The notes beneath the pieces were generated by a model that saw only the letters and a program-made list of their open reading frames with translations, made no database searches and had not been told where the DNA came from. Shown in pieces: positions 35,649-43,297 of a stretch of DNA of 64,000 nt. The stretch is from assembly GCA_900112325.1 (NCBI GenBank), contig FOLJ01000021.1, forward strand, positions 1 to 64,000, given 5' to 3'. How positions within the stretch are numbered: position 1 is the first letter of the stretch; every line of letters starts with the position of its first letter. The DNA is from Micromonospora sediminimaris. Its GTDB lineage: Bacteria > Actinomycetota > Actinomycetes > Mycobacteriales > Micromonosporaceae. A program made the translations under genes and the position numbers.

Positions 35649-36383
35649 ATGCCGACGATTACCTGGCCGCAGCCCGCCGTCATCACCGAACGAGCGGCCC
35701 GGGCCCTGGCCCGGCTGCGCCGGGGACGGATGCTGCACCCGGCCGGCCGGTCCTTCGCCGGCGAGGTGCTCGTCTGGGGGACGGCCGGCCCGCCGACCGG
35801 CGTCCGACTGCTCGACCGGCCCGGTCACTACCCGGCCACCGTCCGCCTCTCCAAGGGAACGCCCACCCCGGACGCCTGGCCCGACGTGCTCGGCCTGGCG
35901 GTGCGGATACACCACCAGGCCGGACGACCGTTCGATCTGCTGGTCAGCTCCAGCGCCGCCGCGCCGATGCTGCGACACCTGCCACTGCCCCGACGTCGGT
36001 TCACCGGCACGTACAGCTCGGTCATGTCGTACCGGGCCGGCCGGCGGCGGCTCTGGTTGGCTGCGCTGGCCGACCCGGAATCGCCCGACCTGGGCCACGA
36101 CCTGTCCGGCCTGTCCACCGCGGTGGCGGCCGGCCGGCCCGGGCTGGTCCTCGCCGTCGCCTCCGCCGTCGGACCGTGGCGGCCGTTCGGGCAGGTCACC
36201 ATCGGCGATCAGCTCAGCGCGCGGGAGGACGCCGCGCTGGCCTTCGACCCGGTGGGCAACCTCCCGGAGGAACTGCGGTTGACCGGGCCCCTGGCCTGGC
36301 TGCGCCAGCACACCTACCGAGGATCCCGTCGAGGGCGTGGTGCCAGCGCTCAGTCCGGCGGTTCGACGGGGTTGACGGTCTGA
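35649..36383 (+). CDS. Catalase-fold-like protein of uncertain function
   Basis: 244 residues starting MPTITWPQPAV. The stretch YPATVRLSKGTPTPDAWPDV followed by LGLAVRI and FDLLVSSS resembles the heme-catalase superfamily core as seen in small actinobacterial proteins that databases variously call catalase-like or phosphodiesterase. The heme-ligating Tyr and catalytic His/Asn set of true catalases are not recognisable. GGAGGG precedes ATG 35649. The 3-prime end overlaps the convergent gene at 36350 by 34 bp. Confidence 0.55.
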   Translation: MPTITWPQPAVITERAARALARLRRGRMLHPAGRSFAGEVLVWGTAGPPTGVRLLDRPGHYPATVRLSKGTPTPDAWPDVLGLAVRIHHQAGRPFDLLVSSSAAAPMLRHLPLPRRRFTGTYSSVMSYRAGRRRLWLAALADPESPDLGHDLSGLSTAVAAGRPGLVLAVASAVGPWRPFGQVTIGDQLSAREDAALAFDPVGNLPEELRLTGPLAWLRQHTYRGSRRGRGASAQSGGSTGLTV

Positions 36384-36565
36384 TCCGACGTACGCCGCTC
36401 CAGCACCGTGTCGGGGGCGACGTTCTGGTCGGCCTCCCGGGCGTCGGACTCGGTCAGGATCGCGTCGGCCTGGGCATGCGCGTCGTCGCTGCCGGCCGCT
36501 GCCTCTTCCGGTAGCAGGTGGGCGCGGGACTCCACCCGCTCCTGGTCGCTTCGCTCGTCAGTCAT
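36350..36565 (-). CDS. Small acidic hypothetical protein
   Basis: 71 residues starting MTDERSDQERVESRAHLLPE, very hydrophilic and acidic, no membrane segment, likely disordered. GAGGAG lies 5 nt before the ATG. Its last 34 bp overlap the end of the + strand gene. No family recognised. Confidence 0.65.
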   Translation of the reverse strand: MTDERSDQERVESRAHLLPEEAAAGSDDAHAQADAILTESDAREADQNVAPDTVLERRTSDQTVNPVEPPD

Positions 36566-36579
36566 GCCGCTCCTCATAC

Positions 36580-36611
36580 CCCGCCCCCGTCTCCCGCACT
36601 CGGGGGGCGGG
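36580..36611 (-). terminator. Hairpin between the PhoX-like gene and the small acidic gene
   Basis: CCCGCCCCC and GGGGGCGGG form a perfect 9-bp stem with a 14-nt loop, 51 bp past the stop of the PhoX-like gene. Confidence 0.6.
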
Positions 36612-36662
36612 CAGGGCTCCTCCGCAACGACGAAGGCGCCCTGCCACGACGTCAAGCTGGGC

Positions 36663-37814
36663 TCAGCGGAACGGGCCACGCACCTCGTAGGTGATGCCGC
36701 CGGATGAGGAGCCGGAGGTGCCGCGCTGCGACGAGAAGTAGAACCGGGTGCCGTCCGGCGAGAAGGCCGGCCCACAGATCTCTGAGGAGGACTGCCCGGT
36801 GATCCGCAGGAACGGCGCGACCACCCCGGCGGGAGTGATGACGTTGATCTCCATGTTGCCGCCGTCCTCGGCCACGTAGAGGTCGCCCGAGCCGGCACCG
36901 GTGATGTTGTCCACCCCGGTCAGCGGCGCGGTGCCGGAGACCAGCGAGTCGTCGTACGCCAGATCGATTCGCTGGTTGACCGCGTCGTACGCCCAGACCC
37001 GGTTGTCGCCCTTGGTGGTGAACCAGCAGGTGCCGTCGTCGTACCAGCAGCCCTCGCCACCGTTGAACCGCTTGGCACCGGAGACCTGGCTGCGGGTCAG
37101 CGTCGGCGACCCGTCCGGGTCCGACACTCGCGCCCAGGTCACCGGGCCGCTGGTGGCGCTCCCCGCGACCAGCACCTCCAGGGTGCCGGCGGCAAGATTG
37201 CCCCAACTGTTCGGTCGGAACCGGTAGAAGCAGCCGTTGCTCTCGTCCTCGGTCAGGTAGATCACCCGACGGTCCGGGTCGCAGGCGGCGGCCTCGTGCT
37301 TGAACCGTCCCATCACCGCCCGCCGCACCGCGGCGGTGCCGCCCTGCGGGTACGTCTCGTAGACGTATCCGCGGCTGACCTCCTCGCAGGAGAGCCAGGT
37401 GCCCCACGGGGTGGCGCCACCGGCACAGTTCTGGTTGGTGTTGGAGAGGATCCGGTACGCCGACGCGATGCTGCCGTCGGCGTTGAAGCGCACCGCCGAG
37501 GCGCCACCGCCCGGGGTGATCTCGGAGTTCGAGACGTAGATCCAGCCGGCGCCGGCGACGAAGCAGGCACCGCCGTCGGGGGCGTCGTGCCAGGTGTACG
37601 ACGTCCCGGAGACGGTCTGGCGGGACCGGGCGATCACCCGGCTGGTGAATCCGGTGGGCAGCTGGATGCCGTTGCCGTCGGCGGTCCGGAGCGAGCCGTA
37701 GGGGCTGGGGCCGGGCTGAGCGGGTGCGGCCACGGCGGCGCCCGCCCACAGGCTGCCGGAGAAGGCGGCGGCGCCACCGGCGACGGTGGCGCGCAGGACG
37801 GTACGACGATCCAT
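36663..37814 (-). CDS. Secreted DUF839/PhoX-like phosphatase
   Basis: 383 residues. A Tat-type signal starts MDRRTVLRATVAGGAAAFSG and ends near AAVAAPA (about residue 30). PhoX/DUF839 blocks are visible: NQNCAGGATPWGTWLSCEE and FKHEAAACDPDRRVIYLTED, followed by GCFYRF and FNGGEGCWYDDGTCWF. The Glu-rich set binds Ca and Fe in PhoX alkaline phosphatases. It is shorter than classical PhoX (over 500 residues) and belongs to the smaller subgroup. Likely exported phosphatase. Confidence 0.85.
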   Translation of the reverse strand: MDRRTVLRATVAGGAAAFSGSLWAGAAVAAPAQPGPSPYGSLRTADGNGIQLPTGFTSRVIARSRQTVSGTSYTWHDAPDGGACFVAGAGWIYVSNSEITPGGGASAVRFNADGSIASAYRILSNTNQNCAGGATPWGTWLSCEEVSRGYVYETYPQGGTAAVRRAVMGRFKHEAAACDPDRRVIYLTEDESNGCFYRFRPNSWGNLAAGTLEVLVAGSATSGPVTWARVSDPDGSPTLTRSQVSGAKRFNGGEGCWYDDGTCWFTTKGDNRVWAYDAVNQRIDLAYDDSLVSGTAPLTGVDNITGAGSGDLYVAEDGGNMEINVITPAGVVAPFLRITGQSSSEICGPAFSPDGTRFYFSSQRGTSGSSSGGITYEVRGPFR

Positions 37815-37933
37815 CGATGACCTCCGGGTGATCCGCGTTGGGTGGCGCTGGAGTTACCGGGAGTTTCATCGGTGCCGATGAACGCGAGGCGAGGCTTTGT
37901 CGACGAGAGGATGAGCGCTCGGGCGCGGTCGGG

Positions 37934-37939
37934 TACGCT
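37934..37939 (+). promoter_or_regulatory. -10 box of the aromatic leader transcript
   Basis: TACGCT lies 7 nt before the GTG of the leader peptide. Its position would start the mRNA at that GTG. No clear -35 hexamer is visible, as is usual in this window. Confidence 0.5.
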
Positions 37940-37946
37940 TACCGCC

Positions 37947-38006
37947 GTGACGCGCTCGTATCGATGGTTTAGCCAGCCGGCTCGCAGGCCGGTGACTTCA
38001 CCATGA
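37947..38006 (+). CDS. Aromatic leader peptide of DAHP synthase
   Basis: A 19-codon frame, MTRSYRWFSQPARRPVTSP, starting GTG 37947 and ending TGA 38004-38006, 120 bp before the DAHP synthase gene. It contains Tyr (TAT), Trp (TGG) and Phe (TTT) at codons 5, 7 and 8, all three end products of the pathway. TAT and TTT are rare codons in this sequence. The putative -10 box is in leaderless position. The region downstream folds into alternative hairpins, which together fit ribosome-mediated attenuation. Confidence 0.75.
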   Translation: MTRSYRWFSQPARRPVTSP

Positions 38007-38083
38007 TCTGACGTCACCGTTGTCGAGCCGGCCGGGCAGGAGCTTTCGTTCCTGCCCTTTCGCGTACGAGCAGCCGGCTCGAC
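37976..38083 (+). promoter_or_regulatory. Mutually exclusive attenuator stems
   Basis: GCCGGCTCG occurs at 37976-37984 (inside the leader frame) and at 38073-38081. The segment 38024-38032 (CGAGCCGGC) can pair with either copy: 9 bp upstream or 11 bp downstream (38022-38032 with 38073-38083). A further stem pairs 37991-37996 with 38013-38018. A ribosome stalled on the Tyr/Trp/Phe codons would cover the upstream copy. A hairpin at 38082-38102 (ACCCGGG/CCCGGGT) lies just before the ribosome site of the enzyme gene. Confidence 0.55.
38034..38057 (+). terminator. Putative attenuator terminator
   Basis: GGGCAGGA and TCCTGCCC form a perfect 8-bp stem with an 8-nt loop, directly followed by TTT. 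It lies 28 bp after the leader-peptide stop and 70 bp before the enzyme start. Confidence 0.65.
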
Positions 38084-38126
38084 CCGGGCACCGGCCCCGG
38101 GTGCGGTCGGCGGAAGGATGCCCACC

Positions 38127-39218
38127 GTGACGACCCCGGAGAACCACCGGGTCATCGACCAGCGGATCGACCGTGTCGTACCGCTGACCACCCCAGCTCT
38201 GCTGCTGCACGAACTGCCCCTGGACGACGACCTGACGGCGGCCGTGCTGTCCGGCCGCCGGGCGGTCGGTCAGGTGCTCGACCGCACCGACGACCGGCTG
38301 CTGGTGGTCGTCGGGCCGTGCTCGGTGCACGATCCTGCCGCCGCCCTCGACTACGCGCAGCGGCTGCGCGCGGCGGCCGAGCGGGTCGATGAGGACCTGC
38401 TCGTCGTGATGCGGGTCTACTTCGAGAAGCCGCGTTCCACGGTTGGCTGGAAGGGGCTGATCAACGATCCGGGGCTGGACGGTTCCGGGGACGTCAACAC
38501 GGGTCTGCGTCGAGCCCGGGCGCTGCTGCTCGACGTGCTGCGTCTCGGCCTGCCGGTGGGTTGCGAGTTCCTCGACCCGATCACCCCGCAGTACATCGCG
38601 GACACCGTCGCGTGGGGGGCGATCGGGGCGCGCACCGTGGAGAGCCAGGTGCACCGTCAGCTTGCCTCCGGGCTGTCCATGCCGATCGGCATGAAGAACC
38701 GTCCGGACGGCAGCATCGGCACCGCGGTCGACGCGATCCGGGCCGCCGGCGTGCCGCACGTCTTCCCCGGCATCGACGTCTCCGGCACGCCGGCGATCAT
38801 GCACACCCGGGGCAACGCGGACGGCCACCTGGTGCTGCGGGGTGGCGGCGGCCGGCCGAACTACGACGCCGCGTCCGTGGCCGGTGCGCTGGACCTGCTG
38901 CGCGCCGCAGGGCTGCCGGAACGGCTGGTGGTGGACGCCAGCCACGCCAACAGCGGCAAGGACCACCGTAACCAGCCCGTGGTTGCCGCCGACGTGGCCG
39001 CACAGATCGCCGCCGGTCAGCGGGGCATCGTGGGGATCATGCTGGAGAGCTTCCTGGTACCGGGTCGACAGGACCTCGACCCCACCCGCGAACTCACCTA
39101 CGGCCAGTCGGTCACCGACGCCTGCATCGGCTGGGACACCACCGACGAGGTGCTCGCCGAACTGGCCGCCGCCGTCCGCGCCCGCCGCGCCACCACCTCC
39201 CTCCCCACCCCCGCCTGA
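38127..39218 (+). CDS. aroG: 3-deoxy-7-phosphoheptulonate synthase (DAHP synthase, class I)
   Basis: 363 residues of the AroF/AroG/AroH family, first step of aromatic amino-acid synthesis. Motifs: LLVVVGPCSVHDPAAALDYA, VVMRVYFEKPRSTVGWKGLI, PVGCEFLDPITPQY, GARTVESQVHRQLASGLSMP and VVDASHANSGKDH. GTG 38127 is 8 nt after GGAAGGA; the ATG at 38118 overlaps that site and is less likely. The family member (F, G or H) cannot be decided, so the symbol is generic. Controlled by the leader described above. Confidence 0.94.
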   Translation: MTTPENHRVIDQRIDRVVPLTTPALLLHELPLDDDLTAAVLSGRRAVGQVLDRTDDRLLVVVGPCSVHDPAAALDYAQRLRAAAERVDEDLLVVMRVYFEKPRSTVGWKGLINDPGLDGSGDVNTGLRRARALLLDVLRLGLPVGCEFLDPITPQYIADTVAWGAIGARTVESQVHRQLASGLSMPIGMKNRPDGSIGTAVDAIRAAGVPHVFPGIDVSGTPAIMHTRGNADGHLVLRGGGGRPNYDAASVAGALDLLRAAGLPERLVVDASHANSGKDHRNQPVVAADVAAQIAAGQRGIVGIMLESFLVPGRQDLDPTRELTYGQSVTDACIGWDTTDEVLAELAAAVRARRATTSLPTPA

Positions 39219-39247
39219 CAGCCCCTCGCCCCCACCCCCACCGTGTT

Positions 39248-39300
39248 GATCATGAGGTTGGCGGCACTGCTCGATCCACGCTGCCGCCCACCTCATGATC
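39248..39300. repeat. REP-like palindrome after the DAHP synthase gene
   Basis: 19-bp arms at 39248-39266 and 39282-39300 (GATCATGAGGT...) are complementary with one mismatch around a 15-nt loop. The TTGATCATGAGGTT edge is of a type that recurs between genes in Micromonospora genomes as far as I recall. It can act as terminator for the DAHP synthase gene. Confidence 0.65.
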
Positions 39301-39308
39301 TACGCAAA

Positions 39309-39349
39309 GGGGCAAGGGGGTGGGGGTGTTTTGGCGGGGTGGGGGCGGG
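39309..39349 (+). other. G-rich tract with G-quadruplex potential
   Basis: At least five runs of four or five G (GGGG-CAA-GGGGG-T-GGGGG, then GGGG-T-GGGGG-C-GGG) on the + strand directly before the gene at 39362. Confidence 0.5.
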
Positions 39350-39361
39350 TAGGTCACGGGG

Positions 39362-39730
39362 GTGAGCGATGACGTACCCGTGACCGAGGCGCCCACGGAA
39401 CCGACGACGCAGGCTCGGCTACCCGAAGCCATCCTGGCCGACGTGCCCGTGGTCGACACCGCCGCGCTCGATCCGCCCACCACCGACCTGCCCGGCACGG
39501 CTGCCGCAGTCGGGGACGAGGTGGAGACCGAGGAGGTGGACACCCGTCCGCTCGACGAACTGCTCGACGACCTCTACCACGGTCAGGAGCGGATCAGTCA
39601 GGTGGACATCTACCGCCGCGCGGTCGCCGCGGAGCTGCCGGCGCAGCTGCTGTCCCGGCTCAACGCGTTGCCACAGGGCGAGTACGCGGTCGACGAGGTG
39701 ACCGACCTGCTGGGTGGCTCGGCGGGCTGA
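39362..39730 (+). CDS. Acidic hypothetical protein
   Basis: 122 residues. The first 65 are Pro/Thr/Glu-rich and probably disordered; the C-terminal half (DELLDDLYHGQERISQVDIY then RAVAAELPAQLLSRLNALP) is helical. It is strongly acidic. GTG 39362 is the only suitable start. Followed 37 bp later by another small acidic gene. No family recognised. Confidence 0.65.
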   Translation: MSDDVPVTEAPTEPTTQARLPEAILADVPVVDTAALDPPTTDLPGTAAAVGDEVETEEVDTRPLDELLDDLYHGQERISQVDIYRRAVAAELPAQLLSRLNALPQGEYAVDEVTDLLGGSAG

Positions 39731-39767
39731 TCAGCCGGCCGGGACCGGCGACGAGGAGAGGAACACG

Positions 39768-39965
39768 ATGACGCAGCGCGAGGAAGATCAGCACCCCCAT
39801 CCGCCCGCGCTCGGCCAGCCGCCGGAGGGGACGGACACCCTGCCGGAACCCGACTTCGCCAACGAGCACGACCGCACCGCCGTCGACCGGGACATCATCA
39901 CCGGCGCGGACGAGGACGAGCGGGAGCCGGAGTCGCCGCGCGGCTGGTCCGGAATGCAGCGCTGA
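39768..39965 (+). CDS. Small acidic hypothetical protein
   Basis: 65 residues starting MTQREEDQHPHPPALGQPPE, rich in Asp, Glu, Pro and Arg; no membrane segment. GAGGAGAGG 5-8 nt before ATG 39768 fixes the start. Probably co-transcribed with the gene before it; a perfect 19-bp hairpin follows. No family recognised. Confidence 0.65.
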   Translation: MTQREEDQHPHPPALGQPPEGTDTLPEPDFANEHDRTAVDRDIITGADEDEREPESPRGWSGMQR

Positions 39966-40059
39966 ACCGCGGTCCTGCCGCTGGTTGACGCCCGCGAGAC
40001 GGCCAGGCAGGCAGCCCCAGGTCACCTGCCGTGCCGCCGGCAACCGGTCAGACAGCAGC

Positions 40060-40102
40060 GTACGACGCGGCCGACCCGTCTCCCGGGTCGGCCGCGTCGT
40101 AC
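40060..40102. terminator. Perfect 19-bp hairpin, bidirectional
   Basis: GTACGACGCGGCCGACCCG (40060-40078) and its exact complement (40084-40102) enclose a 5-nt loop. It lies between convergent genes ending at 39965 (+) and 40109 (-). Confidence 0.85.
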
Positions 40103-40108
40103 GTACCG

Positions 40109-40642
40109 TCAATCCTTCTCGTCGCCGCCCTCGGCCGCCTGCTGGGCCACCGCGTAGCCCATCTGCAGGAAGTCGGAGGCGGCCACCGCGGTCAGTGCCG
40201 TGGCGACGAGCCGGGTCAGTCGCGGCGCGAGCACCAGCCCGCCGGTGAGACCGGTGGCCACCCAGACGGCCAGGCAGAACGGGCAACTGAGCAGTTCCCC
40301 GATCGCATGGCGGGTGGAGCTGCCAGAGTCGCGTACCTGCTCCATCACCTCGCCGCTGCCGATCGGCCGGTCGTAGCGGGTGAAGGGGGCCCGCAACGGA
40401 CTGGTCACCGCATCCTTGGACAGCAGTCGGCTGAGCTTGTGGGTGGCGATGGCGAGCAGCACCACGTCCGACGTGGCGGGTCGCTCGGGCACGCTCCGCC
40501 CGGTCACCTTCACCAGGCCGGCGATAGCGCCGGTCACCCCGGCGTAGGTGCCCATCGCCGCCAGGTAGCCACCGAGCGGGCGGTGCTCGTGCGGCGCGTA
40601 CGCCTGGCGCAACCGCGCCACCTTCTGCTTCAAGTCGCTCAC
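40109..40642 (-). CDS. DUF1360 membrane protein
   Basis: 177 residues. Membrane segments near 35-55, 115-145 and 145-165; the hallmark ATHKLSRLLSKDAVTSPLRA and the CPFCLAVW motif identify DUF1360. Function unknown. GTG 40642 is preceded by GAGGAGG; the frame is open to 40663 but lacks a ribosome site there. Confidence 0.88.
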   Translation of the reverse strand: MSDLKQKVARLRQAYAPHEHRPLGGYLAAMGTYAGVTGAIAGLVKVTGRSVPERPATSDVVLLAIATHKLSRLLSKDAVTSPLRAPFTRYDRPIGSGEVMEQVRDSGSSTRHAIGELLSCPFCLAVWVATGLTGGLVLAPRLTRLVATALTAVAASDFLQMGYAVAQQAAEGGDEKD

Positions 40643-40702
40643 CCGGCCTCCTCTTCGGGTCACGCTACGATCCGCCGCAGTCCGGCGGGGGGTTCGATCG
40701 AG

Positions 40703-41026
40703 TCAGCCGGCCTGCAGGTTGTCCGCCACCTCGCGGGCAAGGCTGTTCAGCGCCTCGTCGGCGAGCCGGTCTACGTCCCCGCCACCGCCGCCGAGTTCCA
40801 GCCGGAGCCGGGAACCACCAGCGTCGACCGGCTCCACCTGTAGCTCGGCCGACCAGTCGGCGCCACGGGCCGTCCAGCGCGCCCGCAGTTGCCCGGCGTC
40901 GCCCTCCCGGGCCGGTTCACTCGACAGCAGCGGCTCCGGCAACCACGAGGAGATCCGGTCGGGGTCGGTGGCCGTGTTGAAGACGACCTCCGGGGGCGCG
41001 GACACCCCCCGTTCCGCGTACGCCAT
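40703..41026 (-). CDS. SRPBCC/START-like domain protein
   Basis: 107 residues resembling polyketide-cyclase/START-fold proteins: AERGVSAPPEVVFNTATDPD, RISSWLPEPLL and the C-terminal helix DRLADEALNSLAREVADNLQ. The ligand is unknown. Its ATG overlaps the stop codon of the upstream DUF6158 gene (TGATG). Confidence 0.75.
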   Translation of the reverse strand: MAYAERGVSAPPEVVFNTATDPDRISSWLPEPLLSSEPAREGDAGQLRARWTARGADWSAELQVEPVDAGGSRLRLELGGGGGDVDRLADEALNSLAREVADNLQAG

Positions 41027-41349
41027 CACGCGTCCCGCAGCCGGCTCGGGTCGACCTCGCGCCCCGGGTGGCGAGCGAGGTACTCGGTCTCCAACTCGGC
41101 GGTACGCCGCAGGTGGTTGGCGAGCGCCGAGTCGGTGGCGTGACGCAGCGTGTCCAGACGGGTACGGTGCAGGCTCTGCATCTCCCGAATGAGATCCTCC
41201 TCGCCCAGCTCGGCGGGATCGATGCCGAGCATGTCGGCCTCGGGCGCGGGGGCCGGTGTCCGGTCGTCGCCCCACTCGGGAATCCGCTGCTCGGGGCTCA
41301 CCTCCGTACCGCCGGCGGGAAATCCGTCCTGTCGTCCCGATGCCGTCAT
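41026..41349 (-). CDS. DUF6158-like protein
   Basis: 107 residues. The core GIDPAELGEEDLIREMQSLH, RTRLDTLRHATDSALANHLR and LETEYLARHPGREVDP matches what I know as DUF6158, a short actinobacterial family. GAGGGGG precedes ATG 41349. Translationally coupled to the SRPBCC gene, so the two probably act together. Confidence 0.78.
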   Translation of the reverse strand: MTASGRQDGFPAGGTEVSPEQRIPEWGDDRTPAPAPEADMLGIDPAELGEEDLIREMQSLHRTRLDTLRHATDSALANHLRRTAELETEYLARHPGREVDPSRLRDA

Positions 41350-41469
41350 CTCGCCCCCTCGTCCGTCCTGGGCTGGCGTCTGTACGGTTGCCCGCCTCAG
41401 GTGTCGCCAAACCACGACGCACTACGACACCGCGTCGGAGAAGGCGGCCGGTTTCGGTACCCTCGTGGC

Positions 41470-41928
41470 ATGAAGCGGCTCTGGACCCCGGCGTGGATCG
41501 CTCGCCACGTGGCCATGGTCGTGCTGGTGACCACCTTTCTCGGTCTCGGTTGGTGGCAGGTCAGCCGGGCCGCCGCGGGCAACGCCATCAGCTGGGGTTA
41601 CGCGGTGGAGTGGCCGATCTTCGCGGGCTTCGTGGTCTTCGTCTGGTGGCGCGAGGTACGCCACGCGCTGCGCACGGAGCCGCCGACCGGGGACACGGTC
41701 GCGTCGGCGTCCGTCGGTCAGCCGGGCGAAGCCGTCGGGCCCGACGATGTGACCGCTCCCGACGCGGTCGACGCCGAGCAGCCACGGACGGGGATCCGAC
41801 GTCCGGTGCGGGTTGCCCGGGTCCCCGCCGGTCCCGGCGAGGACGACGCCGACCTGGCCGCCTACAACCGCTACCTGTCATGGTTGAACGCCAATCCGGG
41901 CGCCAAGCCCGGTGACTATCCCGGCTGA
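41470..41928 (+). CDS. Small membrane protein with long acidic cytoplasmic tail
   Basis: 152 residues. Two membrane segments (about 12-32 and 42-60; MVVLVTTFLGLGWWQVSRAA, WPIFAGFVVFVWWREV) and a hydrophilic tail ending YNRYLSWLNANPGAKPGDYP, a conserved-looking end in actinobacterial proteins found next to DUF3817 genes. ATG 41470 is 6 nt from TACCCT: leaderless. Confidence 0.78.
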   Translation: MKRLWTPAWIARHVAMVVLVTTFLGLGWWQVSRAAAGNAISWGYAVEWPIFAGFVVFVWWREVRHALRTEPPTGDTVASASVGQPGEAVGPDDVTAPDAVDAEQPRTGIRRPVRVARVPAGPGEDDADLAAYNRYLSWLNANPGAKPGDYPG

Positions 41929-41954
41929 GCCGGGCCCGGAAGGACGGACGAGAA

Positions 41955-42296
41955 GTGCGCGCTGCCCTCACCCGCTACCGCGTGATCGCCTGGGTCGTCG
42001 GCGTGGTGCTGATCCTGCTGGTCGTGATCGGCATGCCGCTGAAGTACGGCTTCGACAACCCGGTCGTGGTGGAGACCGTGGGCCAGGCACACGGCTTCCT
42101 CTACATGGTGTACCTGGTCGCCGCGTTCGACCTGTCCCGCCGGGCCGACTGGCCACTCAAGCGCATGATCCTGGTGATGCTGGCCGGCACCGTGCCGTTC
42201 GTCTCCTTCTGGGCGGAGCGGCGGGTGAGCGCGCTGGTCACCGCCGAGCAGCGGGAGCGGGAACAGGCGCAGGCGCCCGAGCCGATCGCCGGGTAG
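41955..42296 (+). CDS. DUF3817 membrane protein
   Basis: 113 residues, three membrane segments, with YRVIAWVVGVVLILLVVIGM, GQAHGFLYMVYLVAAFDLS and LAGTVPFVSFWAERRV, the DUF3817 signature. Function unknown. GTG 41955, 26 bp after the preceding membrane gene, with which it probably forms an operon. Confidence 0.9.
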   Translation: MRAALTRYRVIAWVVGVVLILLVVIGMPLKYGFDNPVVVETVGQAHGFLYMVYLVAAFDLSRRADWPLKRMILVMLAGTVPFVSFWAERRVSALVTAEQREREQAQAPEPIAG

Positions 42297-42306
42297 CGAC
42301 CCGCCC

Positions 42307-42840
42307 TCACCGTCGCGGTCGCCACGGGTCGGCACCGGCAAGCGGGTCCTCCCACCCGCCGTAGCTGTTCATCTCACGGGCTCGACGCAGTGCCCGGCTC
42401 ACCTGGCCGAACTGCTGCTCGTCGTCGCTGCTGAACAGCAGTTCGTCGGTACCGGCCCGGCGGCCCCACAGCTCGTACGCCGGTGGCCGCCAGCGGTCGC
42501 CCGCCGCCGCGAGCAGCACCGGCACCAGGAACACGGCACCGAGCAGCAGGTACGCCCCGGCGGTGAGTCGTTGCAGCCCTCCGGTGAACCCCAGCAGCAG
42601 TCCCACCCCGCCGATCACCACCGTCGAGACCAGCACGGCCCGGGTCGCCGCCCGGTCGTGCGGCCCTCGGGTGCTGTGCAGATGGGTCAGCTCGGCGACG
42701 CGCCAGGTGCTGCCGCCGACGGTGAATCGGTCGACCGTGACGATGATCCCGGGCCGGGCGTAGAGCAAGGTCGGCCCGGCGCCGGCGCCGGTGCCTCGGG
42801 GTGTTCGTGGCGTCCGCGTTGTCGCGCCATCAGGATTCAC
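42307..42840 (-). CDS. DUF6232-like membrane protein
   Basis: 177 residues. The N-terminal domain IIVTVDRFTVGGSTWRVAEL followed by THLHSTRGPH is typical of DUF6232; two membrane segments follow (about 75-95 and 100-120). GTG 42840 is behind GGGAGGAGG. Function unknown. Convergent with DUF3817 at 10 bp. Confidence 0.78.
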   Translation of the reverse strand: MNPDGATTRTPRTPRGTGAGAGPTLLYARPGIIVTVDRFTVGGSTWRVAELTHLHSTRGPHDRAATRAVLVSTVVIGGVGLLLGFTGGLQRLTAGAYLLLGAVFLVPVLLAAAGDRWRPPAYELWGRRAGTDELLFSSDDEQQFGQVSRALRRAREMNSYGGWEDPLAGADPWRPRR

Positions 42841-43297
42841 GCCCCCTCCTCCCACGGCTGGTGGCACCGGGTTGGCCTCCGTCGGCCCTGCGCATCGACG
42901 CCGGTTGGCGGGAATCCCGGTCGCGCGATTCATTGTGGGCCGTGCGCGCCACTCCGGCTGCGACGTTTCCGATGGTCAGAGGCTTGCGAGGCACCGCCGC
43001 CGCCGGAAAGAGCCCACCAAGTCCGGCTTGTCGGTCAAAACGTCCCGGCATCCGACGTCATATGCCGGGAGCGACCAGTCCGACATGTCGCCGATAACCT
43101 GCTTGACGCTGATTGCCACTGCGTGTTCCGCCACAGCACTCCCAGTGGTCCCGGCTTTCTCTGCGGATGACTCCCGTCCCGTACTAGGTTGGGCAGGTCG
43201 GCTCGGCCGGCCGCTGTCCACCAGGACGGCACCGGGCCGTCGCCGTCGCGGAGCCTCAGCCGCCCGCGCCGGCACCGGGAGAGGAGCATTCGGGCTC
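42841..43297. other. Gene-free 457 bp before the NlpC/P60 gene
   Basis: No convincing gene. A hairpin CCCGGCAT/ATGCCGGG lies at 43044-43069. TAGGTT at 43185-43190 could be a -10 box giving a 100-nt leader for the NlpC/P60 gene. I looked for the c-di-AMP riboswitch that precedes such hydrolase genes in some actinobacteria and did not recognise it. Confidence 0.55.

Noticed and set aside
42841..43297. c-di-AMP riboswitch before the NlpC/P60 gene
   Set aside because: Such elements occur before actinobacterial hydrolase genes, but the conserved GG-rich and AAUCCG-type elements are not visible here.
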